Positions 10,910 through 20,102 of a DNA stretch of 64,000 bases are shown piece after piece. Position numbers and translations under genes: made by a program. This stretch comes from Glycomyces artemisiae. Its GTDB lineage: Bacteria; Actinomycetota; Actinomycetes; Mycobacteriales; Micromonosporaceae. Below the pieces are notes generated by a model, which was given only the letters and a program-made list of their open reading frames with translations, searched no databases and was not told the origin of the DNA. The stretch is taken from NCBI RefSeq assembly GCF_003002955.1, contig NZ_PVTJ01000002.1, positions 186,001-250,000 of the forward strand, read 5' to 3'. The number at the start of each line of letters is the position of its first letter. The stretch's first letter is position 1.

Positions 10910-12874
10910 TCAGACTTCGATCTGGGACCCCATGATGATCGTGCGCTCGCGCGGGAGCCGGAAGTGGTCGGCGGCGTCGGCGGTGATCCGCGAGGTGGCG
11001 ATGAACAGGTGCTTGCGCCACTGCGCCATCGTCGGCTGCTCGCTCGCGTGCAGGTGGATCGTCGACAGGAAGTACGAGGCGTCCCCGATGTGCAGCCGCC
11101 CGCCGTGCCCGGCGCGGTCGAGCTGCGCGAGCGCGCGCGGCACGTCCTGGACCTCCATGTACCCGAAGCGGATCTGCACGTAGACGATGCCGTCGTCGGC
11201 GAAGCCGAGGAAGTCCTCCTTGACGCGGTCTTCGTCGCCGACGCGCGGGACCGGCTGCGTCTCGATCGAGGCGATGACGATCTGCTTGTGCCGCACGTGG
11301 TTGTGCTCCATGTTGGCGCGCAGCGCCAGCGGCGTGGTGAGCTTCCCGCGGTTGAGGAACACGGCCGTGCCGCTCACGCAGTTCGTCTTCGGCAGCTCGG
11401 CGCGCAGCTGCTTGACGCACGCCCGCAGCGGGCCCTCGCGGCGCTCGCGCTCGGCGGTGACGATCGCGCGGCCCTTCTGCCACGTGACCATGACGGTGAA
11501 CGCGGCGAGCCCGATGAGCAGCGGCAGCCACGCGCCGTGGACGAGCTTCGTGAAGTTCGCGGCCAGGAACAGCAGGTCGAACCCGATGAGGACCGCCCCG
11601 CCGCCGACGACCAGCCACAGCGGCAGCTGCCAGCGCGACTTCGCGATGTACAGGAACAGGAGCGTCATGATCGTGATCGTCCCCATGACGGCCATGCCGT
11701 ACGCGTACGCGAGCGCGTGGGAGGACCGGAACGCGAACACGAGGGTGAGCACCGAGACCATGAGCAGCCAGTTGATCCACGGCACGTAGATCTGGCCGTA
11801 CTGCTCCGCGGAGGTGTGGTCGATGCGCAGGCGCGGCAGGTACCCGAGGCGCGACGCCTGGGCGGCGACGGAGTAGGCGCCGGTGATGACCGCCTGCGCG
11901 GCGATGATCGTGGCCGCCGTGGCGAGGAGCAGCAGCGGCAGGCGGGCCCAGCCGGGGGCGAGGAGGAAGAACGGGCCGGAGACGGCGGCGCCGTCCTCCA
12001 GGATCATCGCGCCCTGGCCCATGTAGTTGAGCAGGAGCGCGGGGAAGACGAGGATGAGCCACGCCTTGGTGATCGCGGGGCGGCCGAAGTGGCCCATGTC
12101 GGCGTACAGCGCTTCGGCGCCGGTCACGCACAGCACGATCGCGGCGAGCGCGAAGAACGCGATGTGGAAGTGGTCGAACAGGAAGTGCGCCGCGTAGTAG
12201 GGCGAGAGGGCCTTGAGGATCTCGGGGTGCCCGCCGATCCCGCGGATGCCGAGGACGGCGAGCACGCCGAACCACACGATCATGACCGGTCCGAAGGCCC
12301 GGCCGACGACGGCGGTGCCCTTGCGCTGCACGAGGAACAGCACCACGATGATGAGCGCGGTGAGGGGGATGACGAGGCTGTCGAGGCGCGGTTCGACGAC
12401 TTCGATGCCCTCGATGGCGGAGAGCACGGAGATCGCGGGCGTGATCATCGAGTCGCCGAGGAACAGGGACGCCCCGAAGATGCCGAGCGCGGCGAGGGTG
12501 AGCGCGGCGCGGCGCCCGCGCCCCTGCTTCCACTTGTGGAGCAGGGTGATGAGGGCCATGATGCCGCCCTCGCCGTCGTTGTCGATGCGCATCGCCAGGA
12601 GCACGTACGTCACCGTGACGATGATGACCATGGACCAGAACATGAGGGACACGACGCCGTAGATGCTCTCGGGGGCCACGGGCACCGGGTGCGGGTCGGC
12701 GGGGTTGAACACGGTCTGGAGCGCGTAGATCGGGCTGGTGCCGATGTCGCCGAAGACGACGCCGAGGGCGCCGACGACGAGCGCGAGGCGCGTGGCGTCC
12801 CGGACGCCGTGCCCGGGCTGGGGCGCGGTGTCGGTTGCGGGTCCGGGCTGACCCGCGCTGCCGGCGGCGGTCAC
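10910..12874 (-). CDS. kup: Potassium uptake protein Kup
   Basis: This 654-residue KUP/HAK/KT potassium-proton symporter has about 12 membrane segments in the first two thirds and a cytoplasmic C-terminal tail. The diagnostic N-terminal segment LGVVFGDIGTSPIYALQTVF occurs near residues 35-55, and GDSMITPAISVLSAIEG in the third helix. It imports K+ under low external potassium. The GTG start is behind AGGAAG; its 373-bp upstream gap shows no recognisable c-di-AMP riboswitch. It lies downstream of nothing on its strand and appears monocistronic, ending 81 bp from the tetR start. Confidence 0.93.
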   Translation of the reverse strand: MTAAGSAGQPGPATDTAPQPGHGVRDATRLALVVGALGVVFGDIGTSPIYALQTVFNPADPHPVPVAPESIYGVVSLMFWSMVIIVTVTYVLLAMRIDNDGEGGIMALITLLHKWKQGRGRRAALTLAALGIFGASLFLGDSMITPAISVLSAIEGIEVVEPRLDSLVIPLTALIIVVLFLVQRKGTAVVGRAFGPVMIVWFGVLAVLGIRGIGGHPEILKALSPYYAAHFLFDHFHIAFFALAAIVLCVTGAEALYADMGHFGRPAITKAWLILVFPALLLNYMGQGAMILEDGAAVSGPFFLLAPGWARLPLLLLATAATIIAAQAVITGAYSVAAQASRLGYLPRLRIDHTSAEQYGQIYVPWINWLLMVSVLTLVFAFRSSHALAYAYGMAVMGTITIMTLLFLYIAKSRWQLPLWLVVGGGAVLIGFDLLFLAANFTKLVHGAWLPLLIGLAAFTVMVTWQKGRAIVTAERERREGPLRACVKQLRAELPKTNCVSGTAVFLNRGKLTTPLALRANMEHNHVRHKQIVIASIETQPVPRVGDEDRVKEDFLGFADDGIVYVQIRFGYMEVQDVPRALAQLDRAGHGGRLHIGDASYFLSTIHLHASEQPTMAQWRKHLFIATSRITADAADHFRLPRERTIIMGSQIEV

Positions 12875-13247
12875 TTGCGGTCACTTCCTGTCGGGCGGTC
12901 GGTCGGCGGGCACGCGCGGGCGGGCGTCCGCGGTCGTGTCCGACCGATGCACGATACCCCGCTGAGCGGCCCCGCCGACCTGGAGCCGCGAACGGGGGAC
13001 GCCTGCCGGTGGACGGCGTTGCCGCAGATCACACCTCGATTGTCGTCCCGTTCCGGCCGCTGTGCCACTAAAAATGCCGGGGCGTCCGGGCCCGCGGCGG
13101 GGCTACGATGGTCGGCGGTGATCCCCCGGGGCCGGACGGCCGCGGGGGCGTCCGCGGCCCCCTTCCCCATCCAGTCCCCGAGCCCTGCTGCGGCGCAACC
13201 GAACCGGCGCAGACCCTTTCCCTCGAACCGAATCCGGGGCATTCCTG
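12875..13247. other. Divergent gap of 373 bp between kup and the ABC exporter
   Basis: No gene is seen. The region must carry the kup promoter (minus) and the ABC exporter promoter (plus). I looked for the c-di-AMP riboswitch core motifs on the minus strand and did not find them. The plus-strand ACTAAAAATG at about 13070 is a short A/T-rich patch in otherwise GC-rich sequence. Confidence 0.5.
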
Positions 13248-14999
13248 ATGGACTCCATCACCCTCGACGGCAAGCACCCGATCGCGTCGCTCGCGCGGAC
13301 CCTCAAGCCGCGGCGGGGGCGCCTCGCCGCGGCCGTCGCCGTCTTCATCGTCAAGGACAGCCCGGTGTGGCTGCTGCCGGTCATCACCGGCGCCGCGGTC
13401 GACGCGGTCGTCGGCGGCGGGCCGGTCTCGGACCTCGGCTGGCTCGCGCTCGGCGCGGCCGTCCTCGTGTTCCAGAACGTGTTCACGCACGTGTGGTTCA
13501 CGGGCCTGTACATGGGCGTCGTGCGCTCGCTCGGCGCCGACCTGCGCAACGCGCTCGCGGCGCGGCTCCAGCTGTTGTCGATCGGGTTCCACTCCCGGTC
13601 GAACGCGTCGATCATCCAGAGCAAGGTCGTGCGCGACGTCGAGAACGTCGAGCTCATGCTCTCCCAGTCGGGCGGGCCGTTCCTCCAGGCGGTGTTCGTG
13701 TTCGCGGGCGCGATCACGATGACGGCGCTGTCGGTGCCGCAGTTCCTGCCGGTGTTCGCGCTGTCGCTGCCGTGCGGGTTCGGCGTCTGGTGGTTCACGC
13801 GCCGCCGCACGCAGGAGCGCAACCAGGAGTTCCGCAAGGAGATGGAGGTGTTCTCGGCGCGCGTCGGGGAGATGGCGGCGCTCATGCCGATCACCCGCGC
13901 GCACGGCCTGGAGCACATCGCGGCCGAGCGGGTCTCGCGGGTCGCCGACGAGGTGCGGCACCGCGGGCTGCGCCTCGACGTCGTCAACGGCCGCTTCGGC
14001 GCCGCGAGCTGGGTGACCATGCAGCTGCTGTCGGTCGGGTGCCTGCTGCTGGCCGCGGCGGTCGCACTGCTGGGGTGGGCGCCGATCTCGGCCGGGCAGG
14101 TCGTGCTGCTCGGCACGTACTTCTCGATGCTGACCGGGTCGGTGGGCTCGGTCCTGAACCTGGTGCCGGTGACGGCGCGCGGCACGGAGTCGGTGCGGTC
14201 GATCGCGGAGGTCCTCCAGGACCCCGACATCGAGCGCAACGAAGGCCGGTCCGTGGACGCGGTCGAGGGCCGGGTAGAGCTGCGCGGCGTCTCGGTGCGC
14301 TACCCCGATTCGGGGCGCCCGGCGCTGGACGGCGTGGACCTGGTGGTCGAGCCGGGGAATACGGTGGCGTTCGTGGGGCCGTCGGGGTCGGGGAAGTCGA
14401 CGCTCATGAACACGGTGCTCGGCCTGATCCGGCCGGAGGCGGGCGCGGTGCTCGTCGACGGCGCGGACATGGAGGGCCTCGACATGCGGTCGGTGCGGCG
14501 GCACGTGTCGGTAGTGCCGCAGGACTCGGTCCTGTTCGAGGGGTCGGTGCGCGACAACATCACGTACGGGCTCGGCCCGATCGAAGATGAACGCGTGCGG
14601 GCGGCGCTGCGCGACGCGAACGCGCTCGAATTCGTGGAGGCCCTGCCGCACGGCTGGGACACGGTCGTCGGCGAGCGGGGCGCGCGCCTCTCGGGCGGGC
14701 AGCGCCAGCGCCTGTCGATCGCGCGGGCCCTCATCCGCGACCCGCGCATCCTGTTCCTCGACGAGGCGACGAGCGCGCTCGACTCGGAGTCGGAGCGGCA
14801 CATCCAGGGCGCGCTGGAGACGCTCATGCGGGACCGCACGACCCTGGTGGTCGCGCACCGGCTGAGCACGATCCGCTCGGCGGACGTGATCGTGGTCCTG
14901 GAGCACGGCCGCATCGCCGAGCAGGGCACCCACGCCGAACTCCTCGCCGCCTCGGGCCGCTACGCGGCCCAGTGGGGCGTCCAGCACGCCGCGGCCTGA
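13248..14999 (+). CDS. ABC exporter, fused permease and ATPase
   Basis: This 583-residue half-transporter has a six-helix exporter domain (about 20-310) followed by an ATPase domain (about 340-575). Walker A GPSGSGKST is near residue 377, signature LSGGQRQR near 482, Walker B ILFLDEATSALD near 500 and the H-loop AHRLSTI near 535. Such proteins act as homo- or heterodimers to export lipids, peptides or drugs. No partner half-transporter is adjacent, so a homodimer is likely. The Shine-Dalgarno before ATG 13248 is weak. The substrate cannot be inferred. Confidence 0.88.
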   Translation: MDSITLDGKHPIASLARTLKPRRGRLAAAVAVFIVKDSPVWLLPVITGAAVDAVVGGGPVSDLGWLALGAAVLVFQNVFTHVWFTGLYMGVVRSLGADLRNALAARLQLLSIGFHSRSNASIIQSKVVRDVENVELMLSQSGGPFLQAVFVFAGAITMTALSVPQFLPVFALSLPCGFGVWWFTRRRTQERNQEFRKEMEVFSARVGEMAALMPITRAHGLEHIAAERVSRVADEVRHRGLRLDVVNGRFGAASWVTMQLLSVGCLLLAAAVALLGWAPISAGQVVLLGTYFSMLTGSVGSVLNLVPVTARGTESVRSIAEVLQDPDIERNEGRSVDAVEGRVELRGVSVRYPDSGRPALDGVDLVVEPGNTVAFVGPSGSGKSTLMNTVLGLIRPEAGAVLVDGADMEGLDMRSVRRHVSVVPQDSVLFEGSVRDNITYGLGPIEDERVRAALRDANALEFVEALPHGWDTVVGERGARLSGGQRQRLSIARALIRDPRILFLDEATSALDSESERHIQGALETLMRDRTTLVVAHRLSTIRSADVIVVLEHGRIAEQGTHAELLAASGRYAAQWGVQHAAA

Positions 15000-15098
15000 G
15001 CAGGGCATGCCGCGGCTTGACGCCTTGGGGAGGGCCCCCGGTTTCAAACTTAGCCGGGGGTACCTGAAGGGGAGCTGAAGCGGGATCAGAAAGTTTAT

Positions 15099-15114
15099 CG
15101 ACTAAACTTAGTCG
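15099..15114. promoter_or_regulatory. 16-bp palindromic operator abutting the GH43 start codon
   Basis: CGACTAA-AC-TTAGTCG is perfect and ends one base before ATG 15116. AAACTTAG inside it is repeated at 15046-15053. No Shine-Dalgarno lies upstream and TAAACT at 15103-15108 could serve as a -10, so transcription may start at or near the ATG with the repressor covering the promoter. The regulator is not in the window; ROK-type xylose repressors bind sites with similar TTAGT halves, but this is only a resemblance. Confidence 0.5.
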
Positions 15115-15115
15115 C

Positions 15116-16618
15116 ATGAGCACTCCCCGCGTGTCCGCAGCCGTGCATCCGATCGTCTCCGGTTTCCACCCCGACCCGACGGTGTGCCGGGTGGGCGAGG
15201 ACTACTACCTGGCGCATTCGAGCTTCGAGTACTTCCCGGGGGCGCCGCTGTTCCACAGCCGGGACCTCGTGTCGTGGCGGCAGATCGGGAACATCCTCGA
15301 CCGGCGGGGCCAGTTCCTGCGCGGGGACGGCCGCCCGTCGGGCGGGATCTACGGGTCGACGCTGCGCCACCACGACGGCCGCCTGTACTTCGTGACCACG
15401 AACGTCGGCCACGACATGGGGCAGACCATCGTCTCGGCCGAGCTCGTGTCCGATACCGACCATGCGAACCTGGTGTGGAGCGACCCGGTGTTCGTGCCGC
15501 AGGCCGCCGGGATCGACCCCGATCTGGCCTGGGACGAGGACGGCACCTGCTACCTCACCTGGACCGGCGCCGTCCGCACCGACGACGGCGGCCGCAGCGC
15601 GAACGGCATCTGGCAGGGCCGCCTCGACATGAAGACCGGCGGGTTCGAGGAGCCCCCGTACCGGGTGTGGGAGGGCTCGGGCCTCGCGTATCCCGAAGCG
15701 CCGCACCTGTACCGCATCGGCGACCGCTGGTACCTGCTGCTCGCCGAGGGCGGGACCGAGCGCGGCCACTCCGTGACGATCGCGCGCGCCGACCGCCCCG
15801 AGGGCCCGTACGAGCCGTGCCCGCGCAACCCGGTCCTCACCCACCGCTCCACTCCGCACCCGGTGCAGAACACCGGCCACGCCGACCTCGTCGAGACCGC
15901 CGACGGCGACTGGGCCGCCGTGTACCTGGCGGTTCGCCCCGGCGGGTTCACGCCCTCGTTCCACGTGCTCGGCCGCGAGACGTTCCTCGCGGGGGTCGAC
16001 TGGGTCGACGGCTGGCCGGTGTTCGACGAGGACCGCTACGAGTTCGCGCCCGACCCGACCGGTTTCACCGACGAGTTCACGGCCGGCAGGCTCGGCCTGC
16101 GCTGGGTCGCGCCCGCGAGCGAGCCGGGCAAGATCGCGACGGTCCGCGACGGCGGCGGCCTCGACCTGCGCGACCCGGCCGACGGCTCACCCGGGCTGCT
16201 GTGCGTGCGCGTCAAGGACCTCCGCTGGGAGGCCGAAGCGGCGTTCGCCGGCTCGGGCCGGTTCGAGGTCCGCATCGACGACCGGCACCGGTACGGCCTG
16301 GTCTACGCCGAGGGCCGCGTCACTGCGGAGGCCCGGATCGGCGGGGTCACCGCCGAGCTCGGGTCGGTCGCGGCCGGTCCCGAGGCGGTCCTGCGGATCG
16401 CGGCGGTCGAGTGCGAGGCCGAGACGATGACCGCGTACGGCCCCGACGACCTCGTGCTCACCGCCGACGGCGCCGAGCTCGCGCGCCTCGACGGCCGCTA
16501 CCTGTCGACCGAGGTCGCGACCGGCTTCACCGGCCGGATGCTCGGCGTCGGCGCCGCCGGGACCGGCTCGGTTCTGCGGCGGTTCGCCTACAGGCCTGCC
16601 GACGGCACACAGTCGTAA
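15116..16618 (+). CDS. Glycoside hydrolase family 43 (beta-xylosidase / arabinofuranosidase type)
   Basis: This 500-residue protein has an N-terminal five-bladed beta-propeller of GH43 (about 8-300) and a C-terminal beta-sandwich (DUF1349-like, about 315-500). The expected catalytic acids sit in SGFHPDPTVCRV (general base Asp), AGIDPDLAWDED (pKa-tuning Asp) and YPEAPHLYRIGD (acid Glu). No signal peptide is present, so it should act in the cytoplasm on imported xylo- or arabino-oligosaccharides. It is a single gene with its own operator-like palindrome and no neighbouring sugar transporter. The precise linkage cleaved is uncertain. Confidence 0.87.
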   Translation: MSTPRVSAAVHPIVSGFHPDPTVCRVGEDYYLAHSSFEYFPGAPLFHSRDLVSWRQIGNILDRRGQFLRGDGRPSGGIYGSTLRHHDGRLYFVTTNVGHDMGQTIVSAELVSDTDHANLVWSDPVFVPQAAGIDPDLAWDEDGTCYLTWTGAVRTDDGGRSANGIWQGRLDMKTGGFEEPPYRVWEGSGLAYPEAPHLYRIGDRWYLLLAEGGTERGHSVTIARADRPEGPYEPCPRNPVLTHRSTPHPVQNTGHADLVETADGDWAAVYLAVRPGGFTPSFHVLGRETFLAGVDWVDGWPVFDEDRYEFAPDPTGFTDEFTAGRLGLRWVAPASEPGKIATVRDGGGLDLRDPADGSPGLLCVRVKDLRWEAEAAFAGSGRFEVRIDDRHRYGLVYAEGRVTAEARIGGVTAELGSVAAGPEAVLRIAAVECEAETMTAYGPDDLVLTADGAELARLDGRYLSTEVATGFTGRMLGVGAAGTGSVLRRFAYRPADGTQS

Positions 16619-16640
16619 ATGGTGCACAGTCGTAAACGGT
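16608..16640. repeat. 17-bp tandem duplication across the GH43 stop codon
   Basis: CACAGTCGTAAATGGT at 16608-16623 recurs as CACAGTCGTAAACGGT at 16625-16640, with one mismatch and a 17-bp period. The copy duplicates the TAA stop region. Confidence 0.7.
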
Positions 16641-16672
16641 CAAGGTCAGGGCCGCACTCGGCCCTGACCTTG
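16641..16672. terminator. Bidirectional hairpin between GH43 and usp genes
   Basis: A perfect 14-bp stem (CAAGGTCAGGGCCG / CGGCCCTGACCTTG) with loop CACT lies between the convergent genes, 22 bp past the GH43 stop and 7 bp past the usp stop. No strong T-tract. Confidence 0.75.
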
Positions 16673-16679
16673 AGCAGAC

Positions 16680-17138
16680 CTAGTCCTTCTCGGACAGGTC
16701 GCGCACCACGACGACCGGGCACGGCGCGTGCGAGACGCAGTACTGGCTGACCGAGCCGACGAGCGTCCCCACGAACCCGCCGTGCCCGCGCGAGCCCACG
16801 ACGAGCAGCGACGCGCCCTCGGCGGCGTCCATGAGGACCCGCGCCGGGTGCCCGGCGACCGAGTTCTGCACGATCACCACGCCCGGGTCGGCGCCCGCGG
16901 CCTGGTCGACCGCGCGGCTGAGGACCTGCTTCGCGGCGGACTCGAACTCCTCGTTGCTGGGGAGCGTCATCACCATGCCCGTGCCGTACGCGGCGGGCAC
17001 CTCCCACGCGTGCACCGCCTCCAGCTCCGCGCCTGTGAGCGCGGCCTCGCGCAGCGCCCATTCGAGCGCGCGCTGCGACGGGGCCGAGCCGTCGACGCCG
17101 ACGACGATGCGGTCCGGCTTGTGCTCTGAGACGTCCAT
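16680..17138 (-). CDS. Universal stress protein UspA family
   Basis: This single-domain 152-residue USP protein has the ATP-binding motif G-x2-G-x9-G-S near its C-terminus (VVGSRGHGGFVGTLVGSVSQ), so it is expected to bind ATP. VVGVDGSAPSQRALEWAL forms the first strand and helix. USPs act in the cytoplasm under starvation, hypoxia or redox stress. ATG 17138 follows GGAAGGAG. It is divergent from the arginine antiporter, which may hint at a shared stress response, but no shared regulatory site was identified. Confidence 0.9.
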   Translation of the reverse strand: MDVSEHKPDRIVVGVDGSAPSQRALEWALREAALTGAELEAVHAWEVPAAYGTGMVMTLPSNEEFESAAKQVLSRAVDQAAGADPGVVIVQNSVAGHPARVLMDAAEGASLLVVGSRGHGGFVGTLVGSVSQYCVSHAPCPVVVVRDLSEKD

Positions 17139-17290
17139 GTCCGCTCCTTCCGTCTGGCCCCTTCTTGGGGGGACCGTCCGGGTACCCGAACGGGGCCCGC
17201 GCCAACCCGGGATCGGTGCGAATCGCCGCTTCCCGCTCCATTCGGGAGTTATATTCAGGCGTCACGGACCGACCGAGCAGCGAGGACGCC

Positions 17291-18745
17291 ATGGCGCACG
17301 ACACCGCCGCCAGCTCCGCCACCGCCGAAGCCCGCCCCGCAGCGAAGTTCACGTTCTGGACCATGACCGCGATGGTCGTCGGCTCCATGGTCGGCGCCGG
17401 CGTCTTCTCCCTCCCCGCCCGCTTCGCGCAGCAGACCGGCATCGCCGGGGCGCTCATCTCCTGGGCCGTCGCCGGGACCGGCATGCTCATGCTCGCGTTC
17501 GTGTTCCAGCACCTCGCCGTCCGCCGCCCCGACCTCGACGCCGGGGTCTACGCGTACGCCAAAGCCGGGTTCGGCGAGTACCCCGGCTTCTTCTCCGCGT
17601 TCGGGTACTGGGCCAGCGCCTGCGTCGGCAACGTCACCTACTGGGTCCTCATCATGTCGACGGTGGGCGCGGTCGTCCCGGCCCTCGGCGAAGGCGACAC
17701 GGTCCTCGCAGTCGTCCTCTCCTCGGCGGGCCTGTGGGGGTTCTTCCTGCTCATCAAGCGCGGCGTCAAGGAGGCCGCGGCCATCAACCGGGTCGTGACG
17801 GTCGCGAAGCTCATCCCCATCGCGGTGTTCGTGGTCCTCGCGCTGTTCTTCCTCGACCCGCGCGCGCTCGCCGAGAACTGGGGCGGCGCCGACTACGCCG
17901 GCTCCCTGTTCTCCCAGGTGAAAGGCACGATGCTGGCGACGGTGTTCGTGTTCCTCGGCGTGGAGGGCGCGAGCGTGTACTCGCGGCACGCGAAGCGCCG
18001 CGAGGACGTCGGCCGCGCCACCGTCACCGGCTTCCTGTCGGTGTTCGCGGTGTTCGCGTCGGTCACGATCGTGTCCTACGGGATCATGCCGATGGACGAG
18101 ATCGCCGAGCTGCGCCAGCCGTCCATGGCGGGCGTCCTGGAGCACGCGGTCGGCACGTGGGGCCTGGTGTTCGTCTCGATCGGGCTCATCGTGTCCGTGC
18201 TCGGCGCGTACCTGGCGTGGACGCTCATGGCCGCCGAGGTCCTGTTCGTCGCCGCGAAGGACAAGGACATGCCGCGGTTCCTCGCGCGGTCGACGCCCGC
18301 GGACGTGCCGGTCCCGGCGCTCGCGCTGTCGACGGCGCTGAGCCAGGTGGTCCTGGTCGTCACGTACTTCTCGGAGGACGCGTTCAACTTCGCGCTCGAC
18401 CTCACGAGCGCGTTGACGCTCATCCCGTTCCTGCTCGCGGCCCTGTTCGCCGTGAAGGTGGCGACGGGACGGGACCGCGGCGCCGTGGGCTCGCGAACCG
18501 GCGGGGCGGTGCCGATCGCGCTGCTCGCGGTCGTCTACACGGCGTTCCTGCTGTTCGCGGCGGGCCTGAAGTTCGTGCTGGTGTCGTTCATCGTGTACGC
18601 CCCGGCGACGATCCTGTTCGTCATGACCCGCCGCGAGCAGGGGCGGCGCGTCTTCAGTCCGGGTGAGGCGGTGCTGCTCGCGGTGTCCGTGGCGGGCGCC
18701 GCGCTCGGCGTCCTCGCGCTCGCGCTCAGCTGGATCTCGATCTAA
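17291..18745 (+). CDS. APC-family amino acid antiporter, probably arginine:ornithine/citrulline
   Basis: This 484-residue membrane protein of the basic amino acid/polyamine antiporter family has about 12 segments. TM1 carries the family motif MVVGSMVGAGVFSLPARF, where the GxGxF-like unwound stretch binds substrate. The ATG at 17291 matches the start of the conserved region better than upstream in-frame codons. TATATT at 17250-17255 could be a -10. It lies 12 bp before arginine deiminase, so it probably imports arginine and exports ornithine or citrulline. The exact counter-substrate is inferred from this neighbour only. Confidence 0.85.
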   Translation: MAHDTAASSATAEARPAAKFTFWTMTAMVVGSMVGAGVFSLPARFAQQTGIAGALISWAVAGTGMLMLAFVFQHLAVRRPDLDAGVYAYAKAGFGEYPGFFSAFGYWASACVGNVTYWVLIMSTVGAVVPALGEGDTVLAVVLSSAGLWGFFLLIKRGVKEAAAINRVVTVAKLIPIAVFVVLALFFLDPRALAENWGGADYAGSLFSQVKGTMLATVFVFLGVEGASVYSRHAKRREDVGRATVTGFLSVFAVFASVTIVSYGIMPMDEIAELRQPSMAGVLEHAVGTWGLVFVSIGLIVSVLGAYLAWTLMAAEVLFVAAKDKDMPRFLARSTPADVPVPALALSTALSQVVLVVTYFSEDAFNFALDLTSALTLIPFLLAALFAVKVATGRDRGAVGSRTGGAVPIALLAVVYTAFLLFAAGLKFVLVSFIVYAPATILFVMTRREQGRRVFSPGEAVLLAVSVAGAALGVLALALSWISI

Positions 18746-18757
18746 AAGGGGAAGCAC

Positions 18758-19999
18758 ATGGCCAACGGATACGGCGTCCACTCCGAAGTGGGCAGGCTGC
18801 GGAAGGTCCTCGTGTGCCGGCCGGGCCTCGCGCACCGGCGGCTGACGCCGACGAACGCGGACGGGCTGCTGTTCGACGACGTCATGTGGGTGGAGAACGC
18901 CCAGCGCGACCACCTCGACTTCGTGAACAAGATGCAGGCCAGGGGCGTCGAGGTCGTGGAGCTGCACGACCTCCTCGCGGCCACCGTCGCCGACCCCGCG
19001 GCCCGGTCGTGGCTCCTCGACCGGAAGATCACCCCGAACGAGGTGGGCCTCGGCCTGGTCGAGCCGACCCGCGCGTACCTGGAGTCGCTGACGCCCGCGT
19101 CGCTCGCGGAGTTCCTCATCGGCGGCCTCTCGACCGCGGACCTGCCCGAGGACCTGCGGCCGCCGTACATCGCGCTCGCCCGCGAATCGACGGGCGTGCG
19201 CGAGTACCTGATGCCGCCGCTGCCGAACACGCTCTACACGCGGGACACCACGTGCTGGCTGTTCGGCGGGCTCACGCTGAACCCGCTGTACTGGCCCGCG
19301 CGGCGCGACGAGACGCTGCTGATGAAGGCCGTGTACACGTTCCACCCGGAGTTCACGGGCTCGACGGTGTGGTGGGGCGACCCGGACGAGCAGTGGGGGC
19401 AGGCGACGTTCGAGGGCGGTGACATCATGCCCGTGGGGAACGGCGTGGTGCTCATGGGCATGAGCGAGCGCACCTCCCGGCAGGCGATCACGCAGGTGGC
19501 GCGGGCGCTGTTCGCGCGCGGCGCGGCGCAGCGGGTCGTGGTGGCGGGCATGCCGAAGCTGCGGTCGGCGATGCACCTGGACACGGTGTTCACGTTCGCC
19601 GACCGCGACGTGGTCACCCTGTACCCGAAGATCATGGACTCGGTGCACGCGTTCTCGCTGTACCCGGCCGACCGGGAGCCGGGCCTGGAGCTGGTCGACC
19701 ACGGCACGGCCGCGTTCACCGACATCGTGGCGGCGGCGCTGGGCCTGTCGGGCCTGCACGTCATCGAGACCGGCGGCGACGTGTACGCCTCCGAACGGCA
19801 GCAGTGGGACTCGGGGAACAACGCGGTCGCGCTGGAGCCGGGCGTGGTCATGACGTACGACCGGAACACGCAGACGAACACGCTGCTGCGCAAGGCCGGG
19901 ATCGAGGTCGTCACGATCGTCGGCGCCGAACTCGGCCGCGGGCGCGGCGGCGGGCACTGCATGACCTGCCCGATCGTGCGCGACCCCGTGGACTTCTGA
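18758..19999 (+). CDS. arcA: Arginine deiminase
   Basis: This 413-residue enzyme hydrolyses L-arginine to citrulline and ammonia. The nucleophilic cysteine is C401 in [13 protein letters not shown]. Guanidinium-binding and catalytic stretches are also present ([15 protein letters not shown] near 160, [11 protein letters not shown] near 223, MHLDTVFTF near 280). The start is behind AAAAGGGGAAGC, 12 bp after the antiporter. The ornithine carbamoyltransferase and carbamate kinase genes that normally complete the deiminase pathway are not next to it, so here the pair may serve acid or nitrogen homeostasis rather than ATP production. Confidence 0.95.
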   Translation: MANGYGVHSEVGRLRKVLVCRPGLAHRRLTPTNADGLLFDDVMWVENAQRDHLDFVNKMQARGVEVVELHDLLAATVADPAARSWLLDRKITPNEVGLGLVEPTRAYLESLTPASLAEFLIGGLSTADLPEDLRPPYIALARESTGVREYLMPPLPNTLYTRDTTCWLFGGLTLNPLYWPARRDETLLMKAVYTFHPEFTGSTVWWGDPDEQWGQATFEGGDIMPVGNGVVLMGMSERTSRQAITQVARALFARGAAQRVVVAGMPKLRSAMHLDTVFTFADRDVVTLYPKIMDSVHAFSLYPADREPGLELVDHGTAAFTDIVAAALGLSGLHVIETGGDVYASERQQWDSGNNAVALEPGVVMTYDRNTQTNTLLRKAGIEVVTIVGAELGRGRGGGHCMTCPIVRDPVDF

Positions 20000-20040
20000 C
20001 CGGCCGCCGATAGTGACCGCCGCCACTCGGGCGGTGCTGC

Positions 20041-20067
20041 GGTCACATCCGGGCCGACGATTGCGTC
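20041..20067 (+). promoter_or_regulatory. Predicted autoregulatory ECF41 promoter
   Basis: GGTCACA (20041-20047), a 16-nt spacer and CGTC (20064-20067) match the described ECF41 promoter consensus TGTCACA-N16-CGTC with one mismatch. The site is 36 bp upstream of the ECF41 gene. Known ECF41 factors transcribe their own genes. Confidence 0.65.
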
Positions 20068-20102
20068 ATACCGGTGACCGCACTTCGGGGAAGGGACCGG
20101 AC

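Noticed and set aside
12875..13247. Possible c-di-AMP riboswitch before kup
   Set aside because: The conserved ydaO core sequences could not be found on the minus strand; only GC-rich unstructured-looking sequence was seen.
17255..20026. 900-codon minus-strand open frame opposite arcA and the antiporter
   Set aside because: It is histidine/arginine/glycine-rich with no domain, a mirror of GC-rich codon structure in well-supported plus-strand genes.
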